Of a DNA stretch of 64,000 bases, positions 17,233 through 25,566 are shown piece after piece. This DNA is from Sulfitobacter noctilucicola (GTDB lineage Bacteria > Pseudomonadota > Alphaproteobacteria > Rhodobacterales > Rhodobacteraceae): positions 1,550,001 through 1,614,000 of the forward strand of contig NZ_JASD01000008.1 of the NCBI RefSeq assembly GCF_000622385.1, read 5' to 3'. The notes under the pieces are model-generated. The model worked only from the letters and a program-made list of their open reading frames with translations, searched no databases and was not told where the DNA came from. Position numbers and translations under genes: made by a program. The stretch's first letter is position 1. Each line of letters begins with the position of its first letter.

Positions 17233-18019
17233 TCCCCGGCGTCCGGTCCCCTTTCGCGGTGCGGGTTTCGTAGCCGAACGCAAGCGCGGTGTCGGTCTGG
17301 CCGTCTTTATCGTTTTGCTGTTGCTTGCCGAATGGGGCACGGGCACAGGCTTTATCTCGGCGCTGACACTGCCGCGCCCGAGCGATGTGTTGTGGACGTT
17401 TCAGGAGCTTTACCAGTCGGGGCTTTTGTTCAAGCATCTGGTGCCATCCCTGACGCGACTGGTTGTGGGGGCGGCCATGGGAGCGACGCTGGGCATTGCC
17501 ATCGGCGTTTTGATCGGGCTGTTTTCATTGGTGCGGGCGGGGTTGGTGCCGTTGGTCGCCGCGATTTTTCCGATACCGAAAATCGCGCTGCTGCCGCTTT
17601 TTGTGATCTGGTTCGGCATCGACGAGATGAGCAAATACGCCCTTATCGCGTTTGGTACGTTCACGCCAACTGTTGTGGCCACCTATGCCGCCGTCGACAA
17701 TGTGGACCGCACGTTGATCCGCATGGGGCAAAGCTTTGGCCTGAGCTGGCGTTCGATTGTTGGCAAGATCGTGCTGCCGGGCGCGATGCCCGGTATCCTG
17801 TCGGGGCTGCGCATATCGCTGACCATCGCGATTATCCTGCTTGTGGCCGCAGAGATGCTGGGCGCGGAATACGGGATAGGCGCCTATATACTTCAGGCAG
17901 GCAGTCTTTATGATCTGGAGCGGCTCTTTGCCGGGGTCGTCATTCTGTCAGTGTTGGGTGTCGCGGTATCTGCCGCTATCGCTGCATTGGAACGGCGCGT
18001 CCTGCGATGGCGCGTTTGA
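17225..18019 (+). CDS. NitT/TauT-type ABC transporter permease
   Basis: This 264-residue inner-membrane protein is SsuC/TauC-like. After a short cytoplasmic arm (MSDPRRPVPFRGAGFVAERKRG) come about six hydrophobic segments, the first being LAVFIVLLLLAEW. The ATPase-coupling EAA-type loop reads RTLIRMGQSFGLSWRSIVGKIVLPGAMPGILSG in sequence order, given here only as its landmarks: an RMGQSFG start and a VLPGAMPGI end. ATG 17225 lies inside the end of the ATPase gene (8-nt overlap). It is the last gene of the importer operon; the next gene, a TUDOR-like protein, starts 59 nt later and seems unrelated. Confidence 0.9.
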   Translation: MSDPRRPVPFRGAGFVAERKRGVGLAVFIVLLLLAEWGTGTGFISALTLPRPSDVLWTFQELYQSGLLFKHLVPSLTRLVVGAAMGATLGIAIGVLIGLFSLVRAGLVPLVAAIFPIPKIALLPLFVIWFGIDEMSKYALIAFGTFTPTVVATYAAVDNVDRTLIRMGQSFGLSWRSIVGKIVLPGAMPGILSGLRISLTIAIILLVAAEMLGAEYGIGAYILQAGSLYDLERLFAGVVILSVLGVAVSAAIAALERRVLRWRV

Positions 18020-18077
18020 CGGGAACCCGAAGCGCATTCCGGGGGTTTGCTGTCTGAAACCAGAATTGGAGACAGAC

Positions 18078-18296
18078 ATGGCAAACTCGTACAGCGAAGG
18101 CGACAAGGTAGAGTGGGACTGGGGCGACGGCACTGCCACAGGCACGGTGCAGAGTTCTTTTGAAGAAAAGACGACGCGCAAGATCAAGGGCAACGAAGTG
18201 ACCCGTGACGGATCAAAGGACGATCCGGCGCTATATATCGAGCAGTCAGACGGTGACAACGTTCTGAAACTGTCATCCGAGGTGCGCAAAGCATGA
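18078..18296 (+). CDS. Small TUDOR-like protein (DUF2945/HVA1 family)
   Basis: This 72-residue acidic protein has the sequence pattern of the hypervirulence-associated TUDOR-like family: GDKVEWDWGDGTATGTV near the N-terminus, then EVTRDGSKDDPALYIEQSDG and VLKLSSEV. The family forms a small beta-barrel; its molecular role is not established. It overlaps the topoisomerase IB gene by four bases (ATGA), which makes joint translation likely and suggests a nucleic-acid-related role. A GGAGACAG ribosome-binding site precedes ATG 18078. Confidence 0.85.
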   Translation: MANSYSEGDKVEWDWGDGTATGTVQSSFEEKTTRKIKGNEVTRDGSKDDPALYIEQSDGDNVLKLSSEVRKA

Positions 18297-19261
18297 CCGC
18301 GCCGTCTCATCTGGTCCATGTTACGGATGCACAACCCGGCATCAAACGGCTGCGCCGCGGTCGGGGGTTCAGTTATGTGGCACCTGATGGGACGACGATC
18401 GCACGCGGAGCCGAGCGCAAGCGCCTTGAAGCATTGGCTGTCCCGCCTGCCTATGAAGACGTCTGGATGTGCCCGATGCCGAACGGCCACCTGCAGGCAA
18501 CCGGTCGCGACACGCGCAAGCGCAAGCAATACCGGTATCATCCCGATTGGGCCGAGGCACAGGCGCAAACCAAATTTGATGGTCTGGTGCAGTTTGGCGA
18601 GGCTTTGCCACGTATGCGCCGTGCGGTGCGCCGCGATCTTGAGAACGAAGCAGGCGATCGCGCTTATGCGCTGGCCTGCGCTGTATCGCTTATCGACAAG
18701 ACGGCCATCCGCGTAGGTGATCCGGCCTATACCCGCGAGAACGGGAGCTATGGTGCAGTGACGCTGAAATCCCGCCAGATCAGATTTCACGGTAACAGCA
18801 TTGAGATGCGGTACCGTGCCAAAGGTGGCAAGAAGGTTCAAAAGCGGATCAACGACAAGCGGCTGGCAGCGATGTTGCACAGCATCAGCGACTTGCCGGG
18901 CGCGCAGTTGCTGTCTTGGGTCGATGATGAGGGAGATACGCAGACGGTGTCTTCTGCCGCGCTGAACGCTTATATCGCTGATGCGGCAGATGTTGAGGGC
19001 GTCACCGCCAAGACGTTCCGCACATGGAAAGGGACGCTCGCCGCGTTCGAGGTTGGCCAGCAGGGCGATGCCACGATCAAGGCAATGGCAGAGGCCGCCT
19101 CCGATGTGCTGAACAACACACCGACAATCGCCCGCAACAGCTATATCCACCCCGCCGTCATCGATATGGCAGGTGGTGACGCATGGGGTGTCGAGGGATA
19201 CCAGCGCGCAGACCTTTATGCGGCGGAAGGACGGCTGCTCAAATTTCTCGAAGCGCTTTGA
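18293..19261 (+). CDS. DNA topoisomerase IB (poxvirus/eukaryote type)
   Basis: This 322-residue enzyme relaxes supercoils through a 3'-phosphotyrosyl intermediate. Recognisable blocks are the N-terminal RRGRGFSYVAPDG, the DNA-binding TGRDTRKRKQYRYHP, the central RVGDPAYTRENGSYGAVTL, FRTWKGTLAAF, and the active-site region IARNSYIHP with nucleophile Tyr284. The catalytic arginine and lysine context (RYRAKGGKKVQKRI, KTFRTW) is intact, so it should be active. Bacterial type IB enzymes are accessory to the essential type IA and II topoisomerases, and their role is poorly known. It is translationally coupled to the small TUDOR-like gene upstream. Confidence 0.93.
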   Translation: MTAPSHLVHVTDAQPGIKRLRRGRGFSYVAPDGTTIARGAERKRLEALAVPPAYEDVWMCPMPNGHLQATGRDTRKRKQYRYHPDWAEAQAQTKFDGLVQFGEALPRMRRAVRRDLENEAGDRAYALACAVSLIDKTAIRVGDPAYTRENGSYGAVTLKSRQIRFHGNSIEMRYRAKGGKKVQKRINDKRLAAMLHSISDLPGAQLLSWVDDEGDTQTVSSAALNAYIADAADVEGVTAKTFRTWKGTLAAFEVGQQGDATIKAMAEAASDVLNNTPTIARNSYIHPAVIDMAGGDAWGVEGYQRADLYAAEGRLLKFLEAL

Positions 19262-19326
19262 GGGCGCTGGCAGCACGCATCAAACCTGCTATCATCCGAG
19301 GGTAAATAACCTCAGAGGCCGCCGGA

Positions 19327-20241
19327 ATGAGCACGACCCACGAAGCGCAGGAAGACGAACGCAATCGCGACATCAAAATCTATGTAAATGGCGAGATTGT
19401 TCACAGGGATATGGCCAAGGTTTCTGTCTATGACAGCGGCTTTATGCTGGGTGATGGCATCTGGGAAGGGATGCGTCTTTATGACGGCGTCTGGGCCTTC
19501 TTCGACGAGCATATGGACCGCTTTTTCAATTCCTGTAAGGCGATTTCGCTCGATGTCGGCATGGACAAAGAAGGCATCGCGCAGGCGATGAAGGCCACGC
19601 AAGCAGCCAACGACATGCACAGTGATGTGCATTGCCGGTTGATGCTGACGCGGGGGATCAAGGACAAGCCGTTTCAACACCCCGCACTCAGCACATCCGG
19701 CCCGACGCTCGTCATCATCATGGAACATTCAACGCCGGTGGACCGCCTGCAATCGGCGGGGATCAGGCTGGCGTCTGTACCGCAGGTGCGCGGATTGCCG
19801 ATGGCGCAAGACCCCAAGCTGAATTCGCATAGCAAACTGAACTGCATCATTGCGTGCTTACAGGCAGAGGCCGCAGGGGCGGACGAAGGATTGATGCTTG
19901 ATCCGCACGGATTTGTGAACACGACCAATGCTTGCAACTTTTTCATCGTGCGGCGTGGCGCGGTTTGGACGTCTACCGGCGATTATTGTATGAACGGTGT
20001 TACGCGGCAAAAGGTGATCGACCTGTGCCGCACAAACGACATTCCCGTTCTTGAGAAGAACTATTCCTTGTATGAGGCATATGGCGCGGACGAGGCGTTT
20101 CTGACCGGCACTTTTGGTGCGCAGACGCCAGTAGCCCAGATTGACGGAAAGCCGATCGGAGACGGATCGCGTCCGGTGACGGCGCGGATACAAGCGCTGT
20201 ACAAGGATCTGATCCGCGACCATGTCGCCCAGCGCGGTTAG
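19327..20241 (+). CDS. PLP-dependent class IV aminotransferase (branched-chain / D-amino-acid type)
   Basis: This 304-residue fold-type IV enzyme has the N-terminal VYDSGFMLGDGIWEGMRLYDG motif, RLMLTRG, the likely PLP lysine in SHSKLNCII, and the C-terminal VTRQKVIDLC and EAFLTGTFGAQTPVAQIDG segments that bind PLP phosphate. It could act in branched-chain amino-acid or D-amino-acid transamination; sequence reading does not separate these. The coding region overlaps the convergent glycerate kinase gene by 4 nt. With that kinase and the 2-hydroxyacid dehydrogenase at 25567 it might feed a hydroxypyruvate/glycerate route, which is inference only. Confidence 0.85.
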   Translation: MSTTHEAQEDERNRDIKIYVNGEIVHRDMAKVSVYDSGFMLGDGIWEGMRLYDGVWAFFDEHMDRFFNSCKAISLDVGMDKEGIAQAMKATQAANDMHSDVHCRLMLTRGIKDKPFQHPALSTSGPTLVIIMEHSTPVDRLQSAGIRLASVPQVRGLPMAQDPKLNSHSKLNCIIACLQAEAAGADEGLMLDPHGFVNTTNACNFFIVRRGAVWTSTGDYCMNGVTRQKVIDLCRTNDIPVLEKNYSLYEAYGADEAFLTGTFGAQTPVAQIDGKPIGDGSRPVTARIQALYKDLIRDHVAQRG

Positions 20242-21506
20242 GCTTTAGGCACATCTCCGATCAGGATTGCACGAAAGTCATTCACATTCGTGCCGGTCGG
20301 TCCGGTCACAAACAAGTCGCCGACAGCGTCAAACGCGGTGTAGGCGTTGTTGCCTTGCAAATGTCCTTGCGGGTCAACGCCTGCCTGACGCATCCGGTCT
20401 GCGGTCTGTCCGTCCGCAAAAGCCCCCGCGTTATCTTCTGATCCGTCGATGCCGTCGGTGTCAGCGGCAAGCGCTGTGATCCCATCGGTGCCTTCCAGTG
20501 CTAGTGCGAGCGCAAGCTGGAATTCGCTGTTGCGCCCCCCGCGCCCTTTGTGGCGCAAAGTCACAGTTGTTTCCCCGCCAGAGAGCAGGACCACAGGTGC
20601 CGGATAGGGAAAACTGCTTTGCGCGGTTTGAAGGGCGAGGGCCGCATGGACCTGTGCCACGTCGCGGGCCTCCCCTTCGATGCGGTCGGACAGCACCCAT
20701 GCCGCAACACCTCTTGCGCGGGCGGCGGCGGCGGCGGCGTCGAGCGAGATATTTGCAGAGGCGATGATGGTGGTCGTGATGCGCGGATCGTTGGCTGCCG
20801 TGGCGTCCGCTTCTTGCCGGGCGAGAAAGTCGGTCAGACGCTTCGTTAGTGTGATGCCGCGGGTTTCGATGATTTGACGGACGGCAGCGATACTCGGGCG
20901 CCCCGGCACTGTCGGGCCTGATGCAACTTCGCCCGGAGCATCGCCCGGCACATCCGATACAATCAGGTTGCAGACGCGGGCAGGGGCGGCGAGTGCAGCA
21001 AGGCGCCCTCCGTTGATCCCGCTAAAGCACTTGCGGATATCGTTCATCACAGAGATCGGGGCACCGGAAGCGAGAAGCGCATTGTTCAAATCTTGTAGAT
21101 CCGAAAGCTCCAGCCCCTCGGGTGGATCTGGCAAAAGCGACGAGCCGCCACCGCAGATAAGGCCGATTATCAGATCGTCCGGTCCCAGATCGCGGACCAT
21201 GTCTTTGAGCGCTTGTGCGGCATCAATTCCTGCGGCGTCGGGGACGGGGTGTGCCGCTTCCATCACACGAATGGTTTTGCATGTCGCGCCGTAGCCGTAC
21301 CGCGTCACCACAACGCCCTCTACCGGCCCTTGCCACAGTGCCTCGAACGCTTGGGCAAGCTGTGCGGCACCTTTGCCTGCGCCGACCACAACTGTGCGAC
21401 CCTTCGGAGGAGCGGGCAGATGCGCCTTGAGTGCGGCCATCGGGTCAGCGGCGCCGACTGCGCTGTCAAACAGGTGAGCCAGAAATGCGCGGTTCAGGTT
21501 TTCCAT
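20238..21506 (-). CDS. Glycerate 2-kinase (GckA/TtuD, MOFRL family)
   Basis: This 422-residue protein phosphorylates D-glycerate to 2-phosphoglycerate, linking glyoxylate, serine or tartrate breakdown to lower glycolysis. Family marks are VVGAGKGAAQLAQAFE, ICGGGSSLL, VSDVPGDAPGEVASGPTVP, and the MOFRL-domain segment LSGGETTVTLRHKGRGGRNSEFQLALAL, quoted here by its two landmark motifs GGETTVT and GGRNSEF. A run of six GGC repeats near 20710-20730 encodes a poly-alanine stretch. It lies 18 nt downstream of ugd on the same strand and may be co-transcribed with it, though the pathways are different. Confidence 0.9.
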   Translation of the reverse strand: MENLNRAFLAHLFDSAVGAADPMAALKAHLPAPPKGRTVVVGAGKGAAQLAQAFEALWQGPVEGVVVTRYGYGATCKTIRVMEAAHPVPDAAGIDAAQALKDMVRDLGPDDLIIGLICGGGSSLLPDPPEGLELSDLQDLNNALLASGAPISVMNDIRKCFSGINGGRLAALAAPARVCNLIVSDVPGDAPGEVASGPTVPGRPSIAAVRQIIETRGITLTKRLTDFLARQEADATAANDPRITTTIIASANISLDAAAAAARARGVAAWVLSDRIEGEARDVAQVHAALALQTAQSSFPYPAPVVLLSGGETTVTLRHKGRGGRNSEFQLALALALEGTDGITALAADTDGIDGSEDNAGAFADGQTADRMRQAGVDPQGHLQGNNAYTAFDAVGDLFVTGPTGTNVNDFRAILIGDVPKA

Positions 21507-21524
21507 CGGAACATTGTCCCCAGA

Positions 21525-22691
21525 TCAGCTTTTGCCAAAGATATCCCGCGTGAACACTTTCTCCGCCACATCGCTCAAATCCTCAGAGGCGCGGTTCGCC
21601 ACGATGACATCACACTGCGCTTTGAAATCATCAAGGTCACGTACGACCTCGCAGGCCATGAATTTTTTCTTCTCAAGCGCAGGTTCGTAGATCAGCACCC
21701 GGATACCCGCATCGCGAATGTCGCGGATAACCCCTTGGACGGAGCTTTGGCGGAAGTTGTCCGAGCCGCTTTTCATCACGAGGCGATGAATACCTACCGT
21801 CTGCGGCTGCATCCCGATCACATGTGCGGCGATATATTCCTTGCGGGTCTTGTTGGCCTGTACCACTGCGCGCATCAGGTTTTGCGGCACGTCGGAAAAG
21901 TTCGCCAGCATCTGTTTGGTGTCTTTCGGCAGGCAATAGCCGCCGTATCCGAATGACGGATTATTGTAATGCGTGCCGATACGCGGATCGAGCCCGATGC
22001 CTTCGATGATCTGGTAGGCGTCTATATCCTGACTAAGCGCGTAGCTGTCCAATTCGTTGAAGAACGCGACCCGCAGCGCGAGGTATGTGTTGGCAAAAAG
22101 CTTGATCGATTCCGCTTCGGCCGGACCTGTGAACAGCATGGGAATGTCTGTGGCCTCGGCCGCTTCGGCCATCAAACGCGCAAAGTCATGCGCGGCAGGG
22201 CTGTCGGCGCCAACAACGATGCGGGAAGGGTGCAGGTTGTCGTGCAGCGCCTGACCCTCGCGCAGGAATTCAGGACAAAAGAAGATGCGATCGGTGTTAT
22301 GAAGCGCACGCATGCGGGCCACAAACCCCACAGGCACCGTGGATTTTACAACGATGCTTGCCGTATCGCTTTGCCCAAGCGCAAGGGCGATCACGCTCTC
22401 GACTGATGAGGTATCAAAGAAGTCGGTTTTCGGATCATAGTCAGTCGGGGTCGCCACGATAACAAATTCCGCATCCGCGCAGGCTTCGGTCGCATCGGTG
22501 GTCGCGCTGAGGTCAAGCTCGCGGGTGGCGAGCCATTCGGAAAGTTCGGCTTCTTCCAGCGGAGAAACCCGCGCATTGATCTGGTCTACGCGTTCTTGTG
22601 ACAAATCAACGGCCACAACGGTGTTGTTTTGTGCCAGCAGGACCGCGTTGGACAAGCCGACATAACCGATGCCAAAAACTGCTATTTTCAT
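21525..22691 (-). CDS. ugd: UDP-glucose 6-dehydrogenase
   Basis: This 388-residue enzyme oxidises UDP-glucose twice with NAD to UDP-glucuronate. It has the NAD motif IAVFGIGYVGLSNAVLLAQN, TVPVGFVARM, NPSFGYGGYCLPKDTKQM with the catalytic Cys, and the C-terminal nucleotide-binding EPALEKKKF. Length equals E. coli Ugd, the short class. I start it at ATG 22691 (MKIAVFGIG), where the Rossmann strand begins; fourteen upstream in-frame residues look unrelated. Product UDP-glucuronate could be used by the 4-epimerase encoded at 11041-12042 for exopolysaccharide or LPS precursors. Confidence 0.95.
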   Translation of the reverse strand: MKIAVFGIGYVGLSNAVLLAQNNTVVAVDLSQERVDQINARVSPLEEAELSEWLATRELDLSATTDATEACADAEFVIVATPTDYDPKTDFFDTSSVESVIALALGQSDTASIVVKSTVPVGFVARMRALHNTDRIFFCPEFLREGQALHDNLHPSRIVVGADSPAAHDFARLMAEAAEATDIPMLFTGPAEAESIKLFANTYLALRVAFFNELDSYALSQDIDAYQIIEGIGLDPRIGTHYNNPSFGYGGYCLPKDTKQMLANFSDVPQNLMRAVVQANKTRKEYIAAHVIGMQPQTVGIHRLVMKSGSDNFRQSSVQGVIRDIRDAGIRVLIYEPALEKKKFMACEVVRDLDDFKAQCDVIVANRASEDLSDVAEKVFTRDIFGKS

Positions 22692-22889
22692 GTTCGGACT
22701 GCCGCCCCTCAATTCTTTGAAACTGTTTTTCACATAGGAACATGGCTGGCAATGTCAGGCGGGCCACGCGGGCGGAGACAAGATGTGGGTGATGCAATGG
22801 TGCAATGCAGTTTCGCGGTTCGCGTGTTGAAAATTGTCATGCAAGCAGGACTTTCGCGACGCCACACCTATCTGCATGACAGGACGGCA

Positions 22890-23735
22890 ATGAGGGGCGG
22901 CAGGATGAAGGCATTGGTATCGGTCTGCATGGGATTGGGTATTTGCATCGCGGGCGCTGCGCTTGCGCAAGAGCTGCCGGGCGCGCTTTCGCCGCAGCAA
23001 AAAGCGGCGATGATGGAAGCGGATGTGGTGATCCTTGGTGAGGTGCACGACAACGCAGCCCATCATGAGGGGCAGGCGGCATTGATGGCAGAGATTGCCC
23101 CCCGTGCAGTGGTTTTCGAAATGCTTGACGGTCCGATGGCCGATACCCTGAATGGCTTGCCCCGCGATGATGTTGCGGATTGGGGAAAGCGCATTGGTTG
23201 GGAGGAGGCCGGTTGGCCCGATTTCGGTCTGTACCAGCCGGTATTCGAGGCGTTGGGTGACGCGGTTGTCGTGGGTGCGGCGGCAGATCGCGCGGTTGTC
23301 CGGGCGGCATTCGATCAGGGTGCGGCTGCAGCGTTCGGGAAAGGTGCAGAGCGCTTTGGCTTGCATGTGCCGCTGCCGGATGCGCAGCGGGAGGCACGAC
23401 GGGCGCTGCAATTTGATGCACATTGTCAGGCGATGCCATTCGACTTGATGGACGGCATGGTCGAGGCGCAACGTTTGCGCGATGCCAGTTTTTCAAAAGC
23501 AGTTGTGGGGGCACTGGAACGCTATGGGCCTCCCGTGGTGGTGATTACCGGCAACGGGCACGCGCGGCGCGACTGGGCCATGCCCTTCATGCTGGCCCAA
23601 GCCGTCCCGACACGGTCTATTTATAGCATCGGATTTGTCGAGGCACCTGCCGCTGCCAAGGACGACAGGTTTGATGCGACCCTTGTGGCTGACGCCGCAC
23701 CGCGCGATGATCCCTGCGCCGCATTTGCCAACTAG
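22890..23735 (+). CDS. ChaN-family heme-binding lipoprotein-like exported protein
   Basis: This roughly 281-residue protein has a Sec signal (hydrophobic VSVCMGLGICIAGAALA followed by Gln) and a ChaN/Tiki-superfamily domain. The family motif is visible as LGEVHDNAAHHEGQ near residues 48-61, with VFEMLDG and ITGNGHARRDWAMP further on. Characterised ChaN proteins bind heme and are implicated in iron acquisition. No lipobox cysteine stands at the cleavage site, so it is probably soluble in the periplasm. The start is ATG 22890 with AGGA at 22881-22884; ATG 22905 is an alternative. It is followed 13 nt later by a heme-monooxygenase-like gene, which strengthens a heme-utilisation role. Confidence 0.82.
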   Translation: MRGGRMKALVSVCMGLGICIAGAALAQELPGALSPQQKAAMMEADVVILGEVHDNAAHHEGQAALMAEIAPRAVVFEMLDGPMADTLNGLPRDDVADWGKRIGWEEAGWPDFGLYQPVFEALGDAVVVGAAADRAVVRAAFDQGAAAAFGKGAERFGLHVPLPDAQREARRALQFDAHCQAMPFDLMDGMVEAQRLRDASFSKAVVGALERYGPPVVVITGNGHARRDWAMPFMLAQAVPTRSIYSIGFVEAPAAAKDDRFDATLVADAAPRDDPCAAFAN

Positions 23736-23748
23736 CCCGGAGAGCGAG

Positions 23749-24060
23749 ATGTATATTGCCATGAACCGATTTCGTGTGACGCCACAGAATGCCGAGGCCT
23801 TTGAGGCGTTGTGGCTGGGCCGTGACAGTCACCTCAAGGAGATGGACGGCTTTGTGGAGTTTCACATGTTACGCGGGCCGGAAACAGAAGGAGCGATCCT
23901 TTATGCGTCTCACACGGTCTGGGCGTCCGAAGATGCGTTTCGTGCATGGACACGCAGCGATGCATTTCGCGCGGCGCACAAAGGGGCAGGGGCCACCGCC
24001 AAGCTGCATGAAGGTGCGCCGACCTTTGAGGGGTTCAGCACCATCCAGCACATCACCTGA
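23749..24060 (+). CDS. Antibiotic-biosynthesis-monooxygenase-fold protein, heme-degrading (HmoA/IsdG-like)
   Basis: This 103-residue ferredoxin-like alpha/beta barrel protein begins MYIAMNRFRVTPQNAEAFE and has HTVWASEDAFRAWTRSDAF then AAHKGAG. Those Asn, Trp and His positions are the ones typical of IsdG/HmoA heme-degrading monooxygenases (Asn near the N-terminus, Trp in the middle, His before the last helix). It would open heme to release iron in the cytoplasm. The gene follows the ChaN-like gene by 13 nt with GGAGAGCG as ribosome-binding site. An unrelated small-molecule monooxygenase role remains possible, but the pairing favours heme. Confidence 0.8.
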   Translation: MYIAMNRFRVTPQNAEAFEALWLGRDSHLKEMDGFVEFHMLRGPETEGAILYASHTVWASEDAFRAWTRSDAFRAAHKGAGATAKLHEGAPTFEGFSTIQHIT

Positions 24061-24310
24061 TGCGGGCGTGATCCAAAGGACGCGCAAGCGCGACGACTTT
24101 TTTGGCGCGTGGCGCGACGTGCTCGCGTAACTGGGATGTTGGGGACCTGTGCAAGGGCCCCAGATTGCTGAGAGGTGCTTGAGGGATCAGTATGATCCTC
24201 AAGTCACCGCGTTGAGGCTGGGGGCGATTCCGCACGGCATCAAGGACAGGCCAATCAAAGATTGGTCGCGTGCCGCGATCCTTGACCCCGTCCAGAATCA
24301 CAGCGGGCGA
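24061..24310. other. Intergenic region between convergent genes, with one hairpin
   Basis: No convincing gene is seen. A near-perfect inverted repeat pairs CTTGAGGGATCA (24178-24189) with TGATCCTCAAG (24193-24203), with one bulged G and a 3-nt loop. It may stabilise or terminate either convergent transcript, but there is no T-tract. A GTG-initiated 82-codon frame on the minus strand (24053-24301) covers the region without recognisable similarity. Confidence 0.4.
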
Positions 24311-25408
24311 TCAGTCGTGCACTTGTGTTTCAAAATTTGCGGGCAGCGTGGCTTCAATCAATTCGCAGTCAGGCGATGCATCGATATATCGTGATTTGAG
24401 GAAAGGCGGCAGCACGAAGGCGTCGCCTGGCACAAGCTTTTGGGGCTGCGCATCTTCGGACGCGACCTCAAGTGTGAGTGTTCCTTCTTTCACGAAGGTG
24501 AACAGGATATCGGTGTCATGGCTAGTCCATGCAGGCGCTGCCGCTTTTGTGGGGCGGGCCACCATCACACCTGCCACGTTCTTTGTTGCGTCAGCGATGC
24601 CGGTGTCGCGGGCCTCCCATCCCGGGACGCGCCATGGCGTCCAGACGGCTTCTGCCGCTTTGTGATGGATAAATCTGGTACCCTGCCATTCACGGTCCGG
24701 GTTCACGGTGCCGTTGGGCAATTCCATATCGTGATCGATTGTCGTGATGTGTTCTGCCGGAACGCCAAGTTCAAGCACTTCGACGTTGTCTGACGCTTCC
24801 AGCACGCGGTGGCGGATTTGCGGTGGTTGGATGACGCAGTTTCCTGCTTCGAGGATGAAAGGCTCCCCCTGATCTTCATAGACCAGCTTGACCCAACCGC
24901 GATAACAAAAGATCAGCTGAAAGCCGACGGTGTGGTAGTGCACCATGTCCGGCACCGGCCCGCCATCAGGGATGCGGATGTGGCTGGCGATGATAGAGCC
25001 GCCAAGGCGGTCGGTGATCAGGTCGCGGTAGCGCATACCCGCGCGGCCGATGACCCATGCATCGCTGTCTGCCAGCCGCCGCACCATGAAGGAGTGACGC
25101 GTCTGCGGAACCACCAGCGGTGGATTGGCGTCGTGCATTTCGACAAGGTTGCCGTTTGGTGATGTCAGCGTACGCGCGGCGGAAGGGTCTTTCATGTCTT
25201 CATAGATGCGGATGAGGCCCGGCCCATTTTGCGCATCACGGTCGAGGCGCAGGCGCATACCATGGCCTGATACCACTGCCACCGCAGGGTCATCTGCGGG
25301 AAAGATCGTTTCAAGGCGGAACCCCAGTTCATTGAGAAAGAAGGGCATTTCAGTCTTGAGGTCCGTGACCGGCAGGACAACTTCGGCGGGGGTATGGGTG
25401 TCTGTCAT
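24311..25408 (-). CDS. VOC (glyoxalase-like) domain fused to a bicupin
   Basis: This 365-residue protein combines an N-terminal half-glyoxalase (VOC) domain, residues about 8-95 (EVVLPVTDLKTEMPFFLNELG, marked by LRLDRDAQNGPG and NLVEMHD), with two cupin domains. Cupin 1 (about 150-235) has the metal-ligand pattern HYHTVGFQLIFCYRGWVKL and PPQIRHRVLEAS; cupin 2 (about 270-350) has SHDTDILFTFVKEGTLTLEV and PGDAFVLPP. Such a fusion is unusual and no function is assigned; metal-dependent dioxygenase or isomerase chemistry is possible. Cupin 1 keeps His residues for metal binding, while cupin 2 lacks a clear second His. It is a single gene, divergent from the 2-hydroxyacid dehydrogenase gene and convergent with the heme pair. 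The start is ATG 25408 (MTDTHTPAEVV). Confidence 0.75.
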   Translation of the reverse strand: MTDTHTPAEVVLPVTDLKTEMPFFLNELGFRLETIFPADDPAVAVVSGHGMRLRLDRDAQNGPGLIRIYEDMKDPSAARTLTSPNGNLVEMHDANPPLVVPQTRHSFMVRRLADSDAWVIGRAGMRYRDLITDRLGGSIIASHIRIPDGGPVPDMVHYHTVGFQLIFCYRGWVKLVYEDQGEPFILEAGNCVIQPPQIRHRVLEASDNVEVLELGVPAEHITTIDHDMELPNGTVNPDREWQGTRFIHHKAAEAVWTPWRVPGWEARDTGIADATKNVAGVMVARPTKAAAPAWTSHDTDILFTFVKEGTLTLEVASEDAQPQKLVPGDAFVLPPFLKSRYIDASPDCELIEATLPANFETQVHD

Positions 25409-25566
25409 GAAAGTGATCCGTTCATTTTTGCGGCACCGTTCCAGATCGGCAAAGGCTCTGCAAGGGATAAGCGCGGACAAGGCAGACCACAGATACCGGA
25501 TGCTTGCCGCCTGCTGCGTCGCATGCCATCAAAGCGACCACTGCAAAGCAACGCCTAGGGAACCAC

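Noticed and set aside
24053..24301. Possible 82-codon minus-strand gene after the VOC-bicupin gene
   Set aside because: It starts with GTG, has no clear ribosome-binding site, poor codon bias and no recognised similarity; the hairpin at 24178-24203 runs through it.
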